From positions 1 through 60,203 of the forward strand of contig CALEVL010000039.1 in assembly GCA_937924675.1 (NCBI GenBank): a stretch of DNA of 60,203 nt, read 5' to 3'. Positions 1-8,841 of this stretch are shown piece after piece. Position 1 is the stretch's first letter. Each line of letters begins with the position of its first letter. The notes under the pieces were generated by a model. That model saw only the letters and a list, made by a program, of their open reading frames with translations. It made no database searches and was not told the origin of the DNA. Position numbers and translations under genes: made by a program. This stretch comes from an uncultured Ignavibacteria bacterium. GTDB lineage: Bacteria; Bacteroidota; Ignavibacteria; Tepidaquicellales; Tepidaquicellaceae.

Positions 1-84
1 TCAGAAAAGGAATCTACAACTTCAGAAAAGGAATCTACAACTTCAGAAAAGGAATCTACAACTTCAGAAAAGGAATCTACGTTA
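1..84 (+). repeat. 21-bp tandem repeat inside the YHS gene
   Basis: Units at 1-21, 22-42 and 43-63 are identical, and 64-84 differs only near its end. A fifth, diverged unit follows at 85-105. The unit is a multiple of three and encodes SEKESTT, so copy-number changes would lengthen or shorten a protein linker without shifting frame. The array continues to the window edge, so its full length is unknown. Confidence 0.9.
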
Positions 85-387
85 TCAGAAAGTGAATCCG
101 CATTGGTTTGTCCCGTCAGCAAGGAAACCATTTCTGGAGAGGGAGTGAAGTATGATTATCTTGGGCAGGAAGTAGTCTTCTGCTGTGAAGGATGTCAAAA
201 ATCATTTAAAAAGAATCCGGCCAAATATTTGTCAGGTGGATTAAAGGATGTTGTTTGCGGAATGGATGACGGCAACAAAGACATTAATGCAGTAAGCGGA
301 GGTGTGAAGTATTATTTCTGCAATGAATCATGCAAAGAAAAATTCGAGAAGGATCCGGACCAATATCTTAAAGAATACAAGAAGTAA
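1..387 (+). CDS. YHS-domain metal-binding protein, 5' end outside window
   Basis: The reading frame is open from the first base, so the gene begins upstream of the window; 128 residues are visible. The first 35 residues are four copies of a seven-residue unit (SEKESTT or near) plus a fifth degenerate copy, a flexible charged Ser/Glu linker. Two YHS/TRASH-like modules follow: one with Cys37, the Cys61-Cys62 pair and Cys65, ending in NPAKYL, and one starting CGM at 86-88 with Cys107 and Cys111, ending in DPDQYL. YHS domains bind transition metals and are common in copper and heavy-metal handling proteins. The next gene is a heavy-metal-type TonB receptor, which supports a metal role. Upstream signals and any extra domain cannot be seen. 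An internal TTG at 103 is not a convincing start because it would cut off the in-frame repeats. Confidence 0.85.
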   Translation, partial: SEKESTTSEKESTTSEKESTTSEKESTLSESESALVCPVSKETISGEGVKYDYLGQEVVFCCEGCQKSFKKNPAKYLSGGLKDVVCGMDDGNKDINAVSGGVKYYFCNESCKEKFEKDPDQYLKEYKK

Positions 388-409
388 TTGAAGCAAAGAT
401 ACGGATTAG

Positions 410-448
410 CTGCACGGTAAAGAGGAAACGAGACTCCGTGCCGTGCAG
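410..448 (+). promoter_or_regulatory. Hairpin between YHS gene and TonB receptor
   Basis: CTGCACGG at 410-417 is complementary to CCGTGCAG at 441-448. A second CCGTGC at 436-441 can compete for the same left arm. There is no clear T-run after it, so it may be a weak terminator, an attenuator, or an mRNA structure just ahead of the receptor's ribosome binding site at 465-471. The role is inferred only from position. Confidence 0.4.
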
Positions 449-479
449 ATTTCGTAAAATACCTGAGGAGGCAATCAAA

Positions 480-2717
480 ATGAAAACAGCTGTAATTTGT
501 TTTTTGGGTCTGATTCTGATTTCATCAACCGACATTACTTTTGCGGATGAAATAAAAGGAAGGGTTTATGGATCATCTGAAAGCAAGAAGGAACCTCTTG
601 AAGAAGCGATCGTAAAGTGGATAAATACTACAAAGGGGACTATCACAGATGATAAAGGATTTTTTGTAATCTCGCGGAAAAATATAGTTGACTTTCGGCT
701 TGTTATATCTTACACCGGCTATACTACTGATACTGTCGAAGTCGGAGAAAGAGCTTTCGTTGAGATTATTATAAATCCCAATGCAACAACTGATGTGATC
801 AAAGTAGAGGATGAAATGAGCTCAACCTATTACGAAAACGTTACCGCCAAAACTGAAGTCATCACGTCACAGGAACTTGTGAAGGATGCTTGCTGTGATC
901 TCTCCGGTTGTTTCGGGAGAAATTCATCTGTTGAAGTTGCTGTAACTGATATTATTACAGACAGCAAAGAGCTTAAGATATTGGGTCTTGGAGGTGTCTA
1001 TACTCAGATTCTAACCGACAATATGCCTGTGTTTTCCGGACTCAATGTAAAGTATGGTGTAAGCAGCATTCCCGGCACTCTCATAGACAAGATCACGGTA
1101 TCCAAAGGTTCCAATTCTGTTCTTCACGGATATGAATCGATCAGCGGAATAATGAATGTTCTCATAAGAGATTACGACAATTCAGACAAATTTCTTGTGA
1201 ATGCATTTTTAAACAGCATGCTTGAGAAGCAGGTTAACATGAACTTTGCTCAGAACACCGGGAAATTATGGAACACGATCGCATCATTTCACTCTGCTCA
1301 AAAATCAAACCGTGTTGACGAAAACTTTGACGGATTCCTCGACAATCCGTTAACAACAAGATACGTTCTCTACAACAAATGGAAGTATTCTGACAGCAAA
1401 AGCAAGACAGAGTTTAATCTTGCAGGAAGATACTGGAACGAAGAGAGAATAGGCGGTCAGGACTTCTTCAACATTGATACAGATGAAGGAGGAAACACGG
1501 TTTACGGACAAACTGTAAGGATAAACTCTTTTGAAGGATATTCCCGATACAGCAAAATGCTTTCAAGTAAGAGCAGCATGAAATTTTATCTCTCAGGTTC
1601 AGGATACGATCAGAGCTCATATTATGGATTTACATCTTACGAAGCCAAGCAGACCAACATAAATGGCATGGCTTTTTATGAATTCGAACTGTCAGAACTG
1701 AGCTTCATGAAAACAGGGATTAGCTACAAATACCAGAATATTGACGAAACAATCGGGTTCAATGACAGCACAAGCAAGACATATAACGGCAATTATCCGA
1801 CACTCGAATCATTGCCGGGTGTTTTTGCAGAAAGTTCGACAAATCTTTTGGGCAACAAGGCAACTGTTACGGCCGGATTAAGATATGATTATCACAATTC
1901 TTACGGCTCAATAGTAACCCCGCGGGCATTGATAAGATATCAGCCATTCGATGAACTTGTAATCAGAACTTCTGTCGGAACCGGATTCAGGATTGCCAAG
2001 ATCTTCAGTGAATATTCAAATATACTGGCCAGTTCGAGAAACATCATCATCAAAGAGCAACTTGATCCCGAAAAAGTGCTGAACTTTGGAGCAGATATAC
2101 TTTTGTATTTTCAGCTTGGCGAAGTTACCGGCAGTTTGAATCTTGATTACTATCATACAACCTTCATGAACAAGATCATACCTGATTATGATTCTGATCC
2201 AAGAATAGTTTACTTTTCAAATCTTGACGGCGCAGCTTACTCAAATGTCCTTCAAGCAGAGGCAAGTCTGAAGATACTTAAGAATATAGATCTAAAACTT
2301 GCATATAAATTCATTGACAACAGATATGATCTCAATGGAATAAATTACGAACAGCCGTTCAACTCAAAAGACAGATTCTTTGCAACATTCTCCTATGCTC
2401 CACAGAATAATTCATACATTGTTTCTGCAGGACTTCAGTGGTTTGGAAAGCAAAGGCTTCCGTCGACGGAGAGTAATCCCCAGCAATACAGACTTCCATT
2501 GGAATCTGATCCATATACGATGATCAATGCTCAGGTAAATAAGAACTTCAGTTTCATTGAGCTTTATGCAGGAATTGATAACATTCTTAACTTCACCCAG
2601 GAAAACCCAATAATAGCTGCAGATGATCCGTTTGGACCATATTTCGATACATCATTTATTTGGGGTCCGACAAAAGGAAGAGAGTTTTACTTTGGCTTAA
2701 GGTTGCTCTTCAACTAA
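480..2717 (+). CDS. TonB-dependent outer-membrane receptor, heavy-metal type
   Basis: This is a 745-residue outer-membrane receptor that would import a ligand using TonB energy. Residues 1-22 form a signal peptide. About 26-105 is a carboxypeptidase-regulatory-like beta domain typical of Bacteroidota receptors. The plug follows, then a beta-barrel ending in the aromatic-terminated strand FGLRLLFN. The plug start contains a Cys pair at 138-139 and Cys144, followed by SSVEV and LGLGGVYTQ. I recognise this pattern from receptors that sit beside heavy-metal genes in Bacteroidota; the copper or other metal ligand is inferred. The start at 480 is chosen because GAGGAGG at 465-471 lies 8 bases upstream and a signal peptide begins there; an in-frame GTG at 438 lacks both. 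The preceding gene encodes a YHS metal-binding protein. Confidence 0.88.
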   Translation: MKTAVICFLGLILISSTDITFADEIKGRVYGSSESKKEPLEEAIVKWINTTKGTITDDKGFFVISRKNIVDFRLVISYTGYTTDTVEVGERAFVEIIINPNATTDVIKVEDEMSSTYYENVTAKTEVITSQELVKDACCDLSGCFGRNSSVEVAVTDIITDSKELKILGLGGVYTQILTDNMPVFSGLNVKYGVSSIPGTLIDKITVSKGSNSVLHGYESISGIMNVLIRDYDNSDKFLVNAFLNSMLEKQVNMNFAQNTGKLWNTIASFHSAQKSNRVDENFDGFLDNPLTTRYVLYNKWKYSDSKSKTEFNLAGRYWNEERIGGQDFFNIDTDEGGNTVYGQTVRINSFEGYSRYSKMLSSKSSMKFYLSGSGYDQSSYYGFTSYEAKQTNINGMAFYEFELSELSFMKTGISYKYQNIDETIGFNDSTSKTYNGNYPTLESLPGVFAESSTNLLGNKATVTAGLRYDYHNSYGSIVTPRALIRYQPFDELVIRTSVGTGFRIAKIFSEYSNILASSRNIIIKEQLDPEKVLNFGADILLYFQLGEVTGSLNLDYYHTTFMNKIIPDYDSDPRIVYFSNLDGAAYSNVLQAEASLKILKNIDLKLAYKFIDNRYDLNGINYEQPFNSKDRFFATFSYAPQNNSYIVSAGLQWFGKQRLPSTESNPQQYRLPLESDPYTMINAQVNKNFSFIELYAGIDNILNFTQENPIIAADDPFGPYFDTSFIWGPTKGREFYFGLRLLFN

Positions 2718-2891
2718 AGACTGAACCGGAATTTAAATTGAGGTAACAATGACTTAGAAGATATGAGCAGTTGTTTTTAAATTACAATTAAAATCTCACA
2801 ACTGGGCAGAGAAGATTCTTTCCATTTTCCATTTTCAACTTTTCATTTTCCACTTTCCACCAAAAGATGGCTTAGCAACTATTTTTAATTT

Positions 2892-3287
2892 CTAATTCTT
2901 AATTTTTAATTCTCTCTCCCTCCCCTGCCAAATAAGCACCAACCAACCGAGTAAAAATGTAACTCCTCCGAATGGTGTGATCATTGCCAGAAACTTCATT
3001 GAAGTCAGAGAATAGATATAGAGAGAGAATGAGAAAAGAATTATTCCCGAAAAGAAGAATTTATTTGCCCTGCAAAGTTCACTCCTGCCTGAAAGCGAGA
3101 CAGCAAGCATTACAACAGCATGAACCAGATGATACAAAACGCCTGTCTTAAAAATTTCTGTCGTTTCAGGTGTAAGAAATTGCTTGAGAAGGTGTGCTCC
3201 GAGGGCTCCTATCGCAACTCCAAGTAATCCCAGTATTGAGCTGATGATGACCCATCTGTTAGATATTGGATTTTCTTTATTGATCAT
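2892..3287 (-). CDS. DUF423 family small membrane protein
   Basis: The product has 131 residues and four predicted membrane segments (about 12-35, 48-66, 76-94 and 100-120). The G-A-L-G-A-H motif near residues 27-32 and the Y-H-LVHA stretch near 52-57 are typical of DUF423 (YgdD-like) proteins. These are widespread inner-membrane proteins with no firmly known reaction. The gene stands alone between the TonB receptor and secG, on the opposite strand to both. The very A/T-rich end of the gene gives a lysine- and asparagine-rich tail (LKIKN). Confidence 0.85.
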   Translation of the reverse strand: MINKENPISNRWVIISSILGLLGVAIGALGAHLLKQFLTPETTEIFKTGVLYHLVHAVVMLAVSLSGRSELCRANKFFFSGIILFSFSLYIYSLTSMKFLAMITPFGGVTFLLGWLVLIWQGRERELKIKN

Positions 3288-3439
3288 ATTTTGTGATTAA
3301 TTTGTGTAAGATTTTCTGAAATCTTCTCAAAGACGCGCTGACATTAATTGTGCAGGTTGATTAATTGAATCATTCAGAATGAGCCTGCAAGTTCAGCTTT
3401 ACTGTTTGAACTTTCAATTGATTTAATGGCTAAAATGAC

Positions 3440-3469
3440 TTGTAACTGTAAGCTGACTGCCTTATTTTG
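3440..3469 (+). promoter_or_regulatory. Bacteroidota-type promoter of secG
   Basis: TTG at 3440-3442, 19 bases, then TTATTTTG at 3462-3469, which is one base off TAnnTTTG. Only five bases separate this -7 element from the secG ATG at 3475, so the transcript would start almost at the start codon. Confidence 0.5.
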
Positions 3470-3474
3470 CATCC

Positions 3475-3921
3475 ATGATTACACTATTAATGATAATTCT
3501 GATACTTTCTGCCATAATATTAATTGCAGTAGTATTGATGCAGTCATCTAAGGGAAACGGACTGGCCGGCCCGATTGGCGGTTCCAGCGTTACAATGGCA
3601 TTCGGGGTCAGAAGGACTTCTGACTTTCTAACCAAAGCAACAACAATATTGGCAGTAGTAATTATGGTTGGAAGTATTGCCGTAAATCTATTGATTGCCA
3701 ATTCAGGTGCGGTGGACGAATCGATCATCCAGAAGAACGCAGGACAACAACAGATGCCACCAACTCAGAATACGCTTCCTCCGACGGAAAATACTCCTCC
3801 AACCGGAACTCCTGATGCAAATCAGGACGTAAATCAGTCTCAGCAACAAGAGACCCCGATACCTGAAAAGAAGGACCTTCCGGATTCAAAGACAAAGGAA
3901 GTAGAACCTGCAGGACCGTAA
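3475..3921 (+). CDS. secG: Preprotein translocase subunit SecG
   Basis: SecG is the small accessory subunit of the SecYEG channel in the inner membrane. The 148-residue product has two membrane helices (about 2-22 and 45-68). The canonical VLMQSSKGNGLAG motif follows the first helix, and FLTKAT precedes the second. The C-terminal part (about 85-148) is a long hydrophilic Pro/Gln/Thr/Glu-rich tail, longer than in the roughly 110-residue E. coli protein but common in FCB-group SecG. No Shine-Dalgarno sequence is visible, and the candidate promoter lies directly before the ATG. A DUF5683 gene follows after 18 bases. Confidence 0.95.
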   Translation: MITLLMIILILSAIILIAVVLMQSSKGNGLAGPIGGSSVTMAFGVRRTSDFLTKATTILAVVIMVGSIAVNLLIANSGAVDESIIQKNAGQQQMPPTQNTLPPTENTPPTGTPDANQDVNQSQQQETPIPEKKDLPDSKTKEVEPAGP

Positions 3922-3939
3922 CATCAATCAAAGCTTGAT

Positions 3940-4530
3940 GTGATTCCAAAAGACAAATTCTGCTCAAATTTCAAAAGCGCTGTAATAACTTGCAGCGCTT
4001 TTTTATTTCTATTAATCATATCTCTAACGGACAGTTGCTTTGCAGACGGACCTGAATCCGGTCTTAGAAATGGTCTGAAACTTCAAAGTAAATTCGAACT
4101 GACTGACTCTACAGTCAAAAAGAAACCGGCTGAATTCAAGATGAAAAAAGATCCGTGGAAGGCTGTTTTGTATTCGGCACTGCTCCCGGGCGCGGGACAG
4201 TATTACAATAAGTCGTATTGGAAAATACCTGTTGTGCTGGGACTAGGAGGTTATTTCGGTTATGGAATAGTTAACAACAACAATAAGTATAACAACTACA
4301 AAGACCAATACTCGCAATCTCAAACTGAAGCTAACCCTGCCGGTGATCAACAGCTTAAGTCATTCCGTGATTTTTACAAAGATCAGCGCGATGACTTTGT
4401 TGTATATGCGCTGATCCTCTATGTTGTCAATCTGATTGATGCATACGTTGATGCTCAGCTATTCGACTTTGACGTAAGTGATTCAAGAGCATTCCCCGCC
4501 GGTGCAATGACACTTAAGATCAATTTCTGA
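3940..4530 (+). CDS. DUF5683 domain protein
   Basis: This 196-residue protein has a GTG start and a hydrophobic signal or anchor segment at about 13-35. The segment around DPWKAVLYSALLPGAGQYYN (near residues 70-90) matches the DUF5683 family, which is found mostly in Bacteroidota and relatives and has no known function. The following region holds one or two further hydrophobic stretches (about 93-105 and 152-165) separated by an Asn/Tyr/Lys-rich loop. It likely sits in the envelope. It is 18 bases behind secG and probably co-transcribed. Its stop codon directly abuts the end of the convergent M16 peptidase gene. The GTG at 3940 is the only plausible start before the hydrophobic segment, but it lacks a clear ribosome binding site. 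Confidence 0.75.
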   Translation: MIPKDKFCSNFKSAVITCSAFLFLLIISLTDSCFADGPESGLRNGLKLQSKFELTDSTVKKKPAEFKMKKDPWKAVLYSALLPGAGQYYNKSYWKIPVVLGLGGYFGYGIVNNNNKYNNYKDQYSQSQTEANPAGDQQLKSFRDFYKDQRDDFVVYALILYVVNLIDAYVDAQLFDFDVSDSRAFPAGAMTLKINF

Positions 4531-7461
4531 TCAATAACCGAAAATATCTTTCAGTGTCAGGACCTTTACTTCACCATATTTTTTCAATGTCGCCATGTCA
4601 AGCTTCTTAAGATCGCCAAGTACCAGAACTGCATATTCTCTTGTTGCAAACTTCTCGTCATGAAATTTCTTCAATTCATCAAGCGTAAAATTCTGAACCT
4701 CTTCGAATATTGTTTTTCTGATATCATAGTCTCTGCCCAATCTCAAGGCACTCTCAAACGAATTCAGAATTCCTGAACCTGTTATTCTGTCTGACTGCAT
4801 TTGCTGAACAATTGACTGTTTCGAATTTTTGAAAATCATTTCTGATTCCGGCATCTGTTTTAACAGCAGACTCATCTCTTTCATCGCTTCAGGCAACTTG
4901 TCTGCCTGTGTGCCGATGTAAGCAATTGAATAATTGCTCAAGTATCTTTCCCTTGCAAGACTGTATGAAGAAAATGCTGAGTATGCAAGGGCTTTTGATT
5001 CTCTGAGTTCCTGAAATACAATCGAGCCCATTCCGCCTCCATAATATTCATTGAACATAACAGCCGAGGGCACTTCAGCATCGTTAAACTTCCCCGATTT
5101 AGATAGCATCACAATCTCTGCTTGCTGCATGTCATAATCAATCACATATACTTCTTTCTTGTTGATGTCTCTTTCTGAATAAACTATTGGTGGCGGCGGC
5201 GCTTCCGGTGTTTCAGGAGTCTTATGATACTTATTAAGCAGCGTGAGCACTTCTTCCTGGCTCTTTGGACCGTAATAATAGATCCGCTGCGGATAGTTGA
5301 AGATATTCTTAAGAATGTTCATAAGTTCCTGATAGTCAACTTCTCTTAGTTCCTTCTCTGACAATCTGTTCGTAAAGGGATTCAGATTGCCGTATCTTGC
5401 ATAAGAATACAAAGCACTCCAGAGTATTGACTCTTTTGAAAGCTTATCATCTTCCCTTTTCTTGAGCAGATCATCAACCATTTTCTCAAGAGATTTTTCA
5501 TTTCCTGTCGGGTCACTGAATGTCCTCTCAAAAAGTTCAAGTGTTTTTTCGAAACTGTCATCAAGTCCGGAAATTCCGGTAGTAGTCCTATCAAGTGAAG
5601 TTGACATTGAATTAGCAGCAGCCAGCCTGTAAAATTCTTCACTCAATTTTTCGGCTGTCAGAATACCAGCACCGGTATATGACTTATATTCCGAGGCAAG
5701 CGAAAGTTTTCTGTTATTCCTCGCACCGTATTCAACAATGATATTAAGATCATATAATTCATTTTCATTGTTTCTGAGATAGTAAACAGGTACTCCGGAT
5801 TCCGTCTTAAGTTCAGTTATGTCTTTTTTGAAGTCCAGGAACACTGGATTGATCTCGCTTGAGGGCATTTCAACAACTTCTTTGTAAAATTCTGATTGAT
5901 CTTCTCTGTTCAACTTAACCGGAGTGATTGCCGGCTTCTCCACTTTTACCACATTAGGATCTTCACCTGTCTTCTTATAGATCAGGACATAATTATCTCT
6001 GAAGTTTTCCTTTGCATAATTCATCACGTCTTCTTTTGTTACAGTTGCAAGTGTGTCAATGTTGAAAATGTATTCCTCCCACGGGATTCCAAGTATGAAT
6101 GAATTAACGAATGTACCAAGACGGTTGGAATTCTTTTCAAAGGATCTAATCTGCGACACTTTGAAATTCTTTACAACTGCAGGCAAGAGCCAGTCAGGAA
6201 ATTCTCCCTTTTTAACCAGTTCAATCTGCGACATTATCAGATCCTTCACTTCGTCAAGCGATTGATCCTGACGAGCTTTCCCTCCAAAAGTAATAGCTGA
6301 GTAATCTTTCAGTATAATTGAATAGCAATATGCATCAATGACTTTCTGACTTTGGTTCAGATTAAGGTCCATCAGGCCTGCACTTCCATTACTCAGTATG
6401 TACTCAATTGCCGTAAGAATATTTGCGTCCTTTGAAGATGCACCGTTAGCTCTGAACCCGAATGTGACACTTTCTTCAGAAGGTCCGTAAACGGTCTGAA
6501 TTTCGGGAGCAGAAATTGGCTCTTCAACTGGAGGATTGAAATCCTCAAACTCCTTAGCCTCGAACGATCCGAACCTCTTGTCAATCAGTTTTATCGCCTG
6601 TTCCGGATCAAAATCTCCTGCAAGCATAATAGCCATATTCCCCGGTACATAACGTTCCCTGTAATATTTTTCGATCTCGCTTATTGACGGATTCTGAAGC
6701 TGTTCTACACTTCCTATTGTTGTTTGAGTACCATAAGTATGCTTCTTGAACAAACCGGCCCAAAGTGCATCAAATACTTTGTCACCATCATCATCAAGCG
6801 ACATGTTTTTTTCTTCATATACAGCCTCAAGCTCAGTATGGAATAATCTCATCACGGGATTTCTGAATCTTTCAGCTTCGATACTCAGCCACTTGTCAAG
6901 CTGATTAGATGGAATGTCGCAACTGTAAACTGTCTCCTCAAAAGAAGTATATGCATTCGTACCTGAACCTCCTATTGCTGCAATCAACTTATCAAATTCA
7001 TTTGGTATAGCATATTCGGAGGCAAGATATGAAAGACTGTCAATCTTTCTGTAGAGTCGCTTTCTCTCTTCCGGGTCTGTTGTTTTCTTCCTTACATCGT
7101 AAATTGATGTAATCGAATCAATGAGTGGCTTCTCCATAGAAATATCTTTCGTGCCTAACTTATCTGTTCCCTTGAACAGCATGTGTTCCAGATAATGCGA
7201 AAGCCCCTGTGCGTTTGGCGGATCATTTTTCCTCCCCGTTGAAACAGCAATGTATGTGTAGATCCTCGGCTCAATCTTGTTAACCGACAGATAGACTTTC
7301 ATTCCGTTCTTCAGTGTATAGATCCTGGTTTGCAACGGATCATTTACAACTGTTTCATAAGAATACTCGCCTTCAGTGATCAATTGTGTCTGTGCTTCTG
7401 TCCTTCCAAATATTGTCAGAAGAAGCAGTACCGGTAGAAATAATCTAAGTTTGTAATGCAT
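4531..7461 (-). CDS. Exported M16 family zinc metallopeptidase (two-unit)
   Basis: The 976-residue peptidase has a signal peptide at 1-23 (hydrophobic LFLPVLLLLTIFG ending at EAQ). The inverted zinc motif HYLEH lies at 89-93, with the third ligand region EAVYEEKN about 75 residues later. The length fits two M16 N/C repeats; the C-terminal unit lacks the zinc motif, as is usual in the family. Such proteins degrade peptides in the periplasm or at the outer membrane. The frame stays open to 7608, but those 49 extra residues do not look like a leader and precede the real signal peptide. A TAnnTTTG box at 7592-7599 also points to a start near 7461. Its end abuts the DUF5683 gene. Confidence 0.9.
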   Translation of the reverse strand: MHYKLRLFLPVLLLLTIFGRTEAQTQLITEGEYSYETVVNDPLQTRIYTLKNGMKVYLSVNKIEPRIYTYIAVSTGRKNDPPNAQGLSHYLEHMLFKGTDKLGTKDISMEKPLIDSITSIYDVRKKTTDPEERKRLYRKIDSLSYLASEYAIPNEFDKLIAAIGGSGTNAYTSFEETVYSCDIPSNQLDKWLSIEAERFRNPVMRLFHTELEAVYEEKNMSLDDDGDKVFDALWAGLFKKHTYGTQTTIGSVEQLQNPSISEIEKYYRERYVPGNMAIMLAGDFDPEQAIKLIDKRFGSFEAKEFEDFNPPVEEPISAPEIQTVYGPSEESVTFGFRANGASSKDANILTAIEYILSNGSAGLMDLNLNQSQKVIDAYCYSIILKDYSAITFGGKARQDQSLDEVKDLIMSQIELVKKGEFPDWLLPAVVKNFKVSQIRSFEKNSNRLGTFVNSFILGIPWEEYIFNIDTLATVTKEDVMNYAKENFRDNYVLIYKKTGEDPNVVKVEKPAITPVKLNREDQSEFYKEVVEMPSSEINPVFLDFKKDITELKTESGVPVYYLRNNENELYDLNIIVEYGARNNRKLSLASEYKSYTGAGILTAEKLSEEFYRLAAANSMSTSLDRTTTGISGLDDSFEKTLELFERTFSDPTGNEKSLEKMVDDLLKKREDDKLSKESILWSALYSYARYGNLNPFTNRLSEKELREVDYQELMNILKNIFNYPQRIYYYGPKSQEEVLTLLNKYHKTPETPEAPPPPIVYSERDINKKEVYVIDYDMQQAEIVMLSKSGKFNDAEVPSAVMFNEYYGGGMGSIVFQELRESKALAYSAFSSYSLARERYLSNYSIAYIGTQADKLPEAMKEMSLLLKQMPESEMIFKNSKQSIVQQMQSDRITGSGILNSFESALRLGRDYDIRKTIFEEVQNFTLDELKKFHDEKFATREYAVLVLGDLKKLDMATLKKYGEVKVLTLKDIFGY

Positions 7462-7591
7462 ATTAGTTTTAAGTACTTGTTTTGATTTCAGCGCTTCTGC
7501 GCAATTAGTTGGTGGCAAGTGAATTCCGGCTCTTTGATTAAACTTTGAATCCTTTCGGCTTGTCATATCACCGGAAAAAATAAATATAGAA

Positions 7592-7599
7592 CAAAAATA
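7592..7599 (-). promoter_or_regulatory. Possible -7 element for the M16 peptidase
   Basis: On the minus strand this reads TATTTTTG, a full match to TAnnTTTG. I see no well-spaced TTG -33 element. If used, it would give a leader of roughly 125 bases before the start at 7461. It lies in the divergent gap shared with the lipoprotein gene at 7615. Confidence 0.3.
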
Positions 7600-7614
7600 T
7601 AAAAGCAAACAACA

Positions 7615-8622
7615 ATGAAAACGGCAAAATCTTTCTCAGTACAACATACACTTTTTAGTGTATTCTTCCCCGCACTTCTCATTCTTGGATTTCTGGTTAA
7701 TGGTTGTCAGAATGACAATATCACTGAATCAAACTACCTTAGTGAAGATGAATATCTGAAATCCGTTGCCGTCAATACTGCCTTCAGCAGTAATACGGAT
7801 GATGATGACAATTTGTTCGCCAATGAAGTGGATGATTTTGATTCATTCGGACCGGTTACAGACAACGAATCAGGATTTGACACACCGATTGATTCGCTGT
7901 TGAGATGGGGTAGAAGAGTTACCGGTGTTAACATAAACTCTGCGATCACATTTTCAAGCGACAGCATGAAAACTGTTGAAGTTACAAGAACAATTTCCGG
8001 AAATTTTATCATCATCGGTTATATCAACGGTTTGACAGACTCCACTGCAAAACCGTATGTTCAGCAGCAGAAGAGAATTGTGATCTTTAAGAGAGTTGGA
8101 CGAAAGCAGAATCCAAGATTCAACTGGAGAGTTTATCAGCATTCTGCAGTTGACGGACAGACAACAGCACCGCAAAGCGGCAAGGACAATATCACAATCA
8201 ATAAGGTGGAGATATACAGAAATAATGAACTCGTCCTTACACTCACTGGTCCCGACTTCACAACCAACTTTTTTACAGCAAGACACTTTGGCGGGACAAG
8301 ATTGTTTGAGGCAGATCGCGGAGATCAAATCAAGACGAAAGTATATCTCAACAGCAATCAAACTGATACTGACTATGTTGCCTATCATTGGGCAAGAAAT
8401 TCATTCGGATTCCACAGGGAAAAGTTTGAACTGGTTTCTCAGACTCCTAACGGTAACAACTTCGACAGGATCTACGAGAAGACATTTCAGGTTTACTCAC
8501 AGCATCATGGCGGAATGCATAACGGATTCATTTCAGCAAATACTCACAAATCGCTTTATGACAATGATCCAGCCCTGTTCTCCTCAACTTATATGGGGCT
8601 TCCCTACAGGGTAAGACCGTAA
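7615..8622 (+). CDS. Lipoprotein of unknown function
   Basis: The 335-residue protein has a lipoprotein signal: a hydrophobic run from about 13 to 29 followed by LVNGC, with Cys31 as the likely lipidated residue. An Asp/Asn/Glu-rich acidic stretch follows at about 55-90, then a mainly beta-type domain (about 95-300) with alternating hydrophobic patterns. The C-terminal third contains a HWARNSFGFHRE segment and a His-rich YSQHHGGMH patch. I do not recognise the family. It is transcribed away from the M16 peptidase and followed by a strong hairpin terminator, so it appears to be a single-gene unit anchored in the envelope. Confidence 0.7.
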   Translation: MKTAKSFSVQHTLFSVFFPALLILGFLVNGCQNDNITESNYLSEDEYLKSVAVNTAFSSNTDDDDNLFANEVDDFDSFGPVTDNESGFDTPIDSLLRWGRRVTGVNINSAITFSSDSMKTVEVTRTISGNFIIIGYINGLTDSTAKPYVQQQKRIVIFKRVGRKQNPRFNWRVYQHSAVDGQTTAPQSGKDNITINKVEIYRNNELVLTLTGPDFTTNFFTARHFGGTRLFEADRGDQIKTKVYLNSNQTDTDYVAYHWARNSFGFHREKFELVSQTPNGNNFDRIYEKTFQVYSQHHGGMHNGFISANTHKSLYDNDPALFSSTYMGLPYRVRP

Positions 8623-8654
8623 GAAACAAAATCCTCCTGAATATCTTCTATGCC

Positions 8655-8676
8655 GGGACGGCCGTACAGCCGTCCC
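8655..8676 (+). terminator. Terminator hairpin after lipoprotein gene
   Basis: GGGACGGC (8655-8662) and GCCGTCCC (8669-8676) form a perfect 8-bp GC-rich stem with a 6-base loop, followed by a pyrimidine-rich TTCCGTTTC. It lies 33 bases after the stop codon. Confidence 0.75.
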
Positions 8677-8841
8677 TTCCGTTTCATGTAAAATTATCCG
8701 CTATGTAAGTTCCATTTCCTCATCTTCACTTTCTAGCCGGTCAAAAATTATTTTCCGTTTCACAAACTCTAAAACAAATATTTGATTCAAAATAAATACG
8801 GATGTAAATTGATTTGAATTTATGAACTATGACAATCTACC

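Noticed and set aside
1..105. Short direct repeats as a possible CRISPR array
   Set aside because: The 21-base units are directly tandem with no spacers and are in frame with a protein.
2815..2895. Pyrimidine-rich and A/T-rich low-complexity stretch after the TonB receptor
   Set aside because: It shows repeated TTTTCCA-like words, but no stable repeat unit or hairpin; part of it is the end of the DUF423 gene.
7462..7608. Longer start for the M16 peptidase
   Set aside because: The 49 extra residues precede a clear signal peptide and overlap the probable -7 promoter element.
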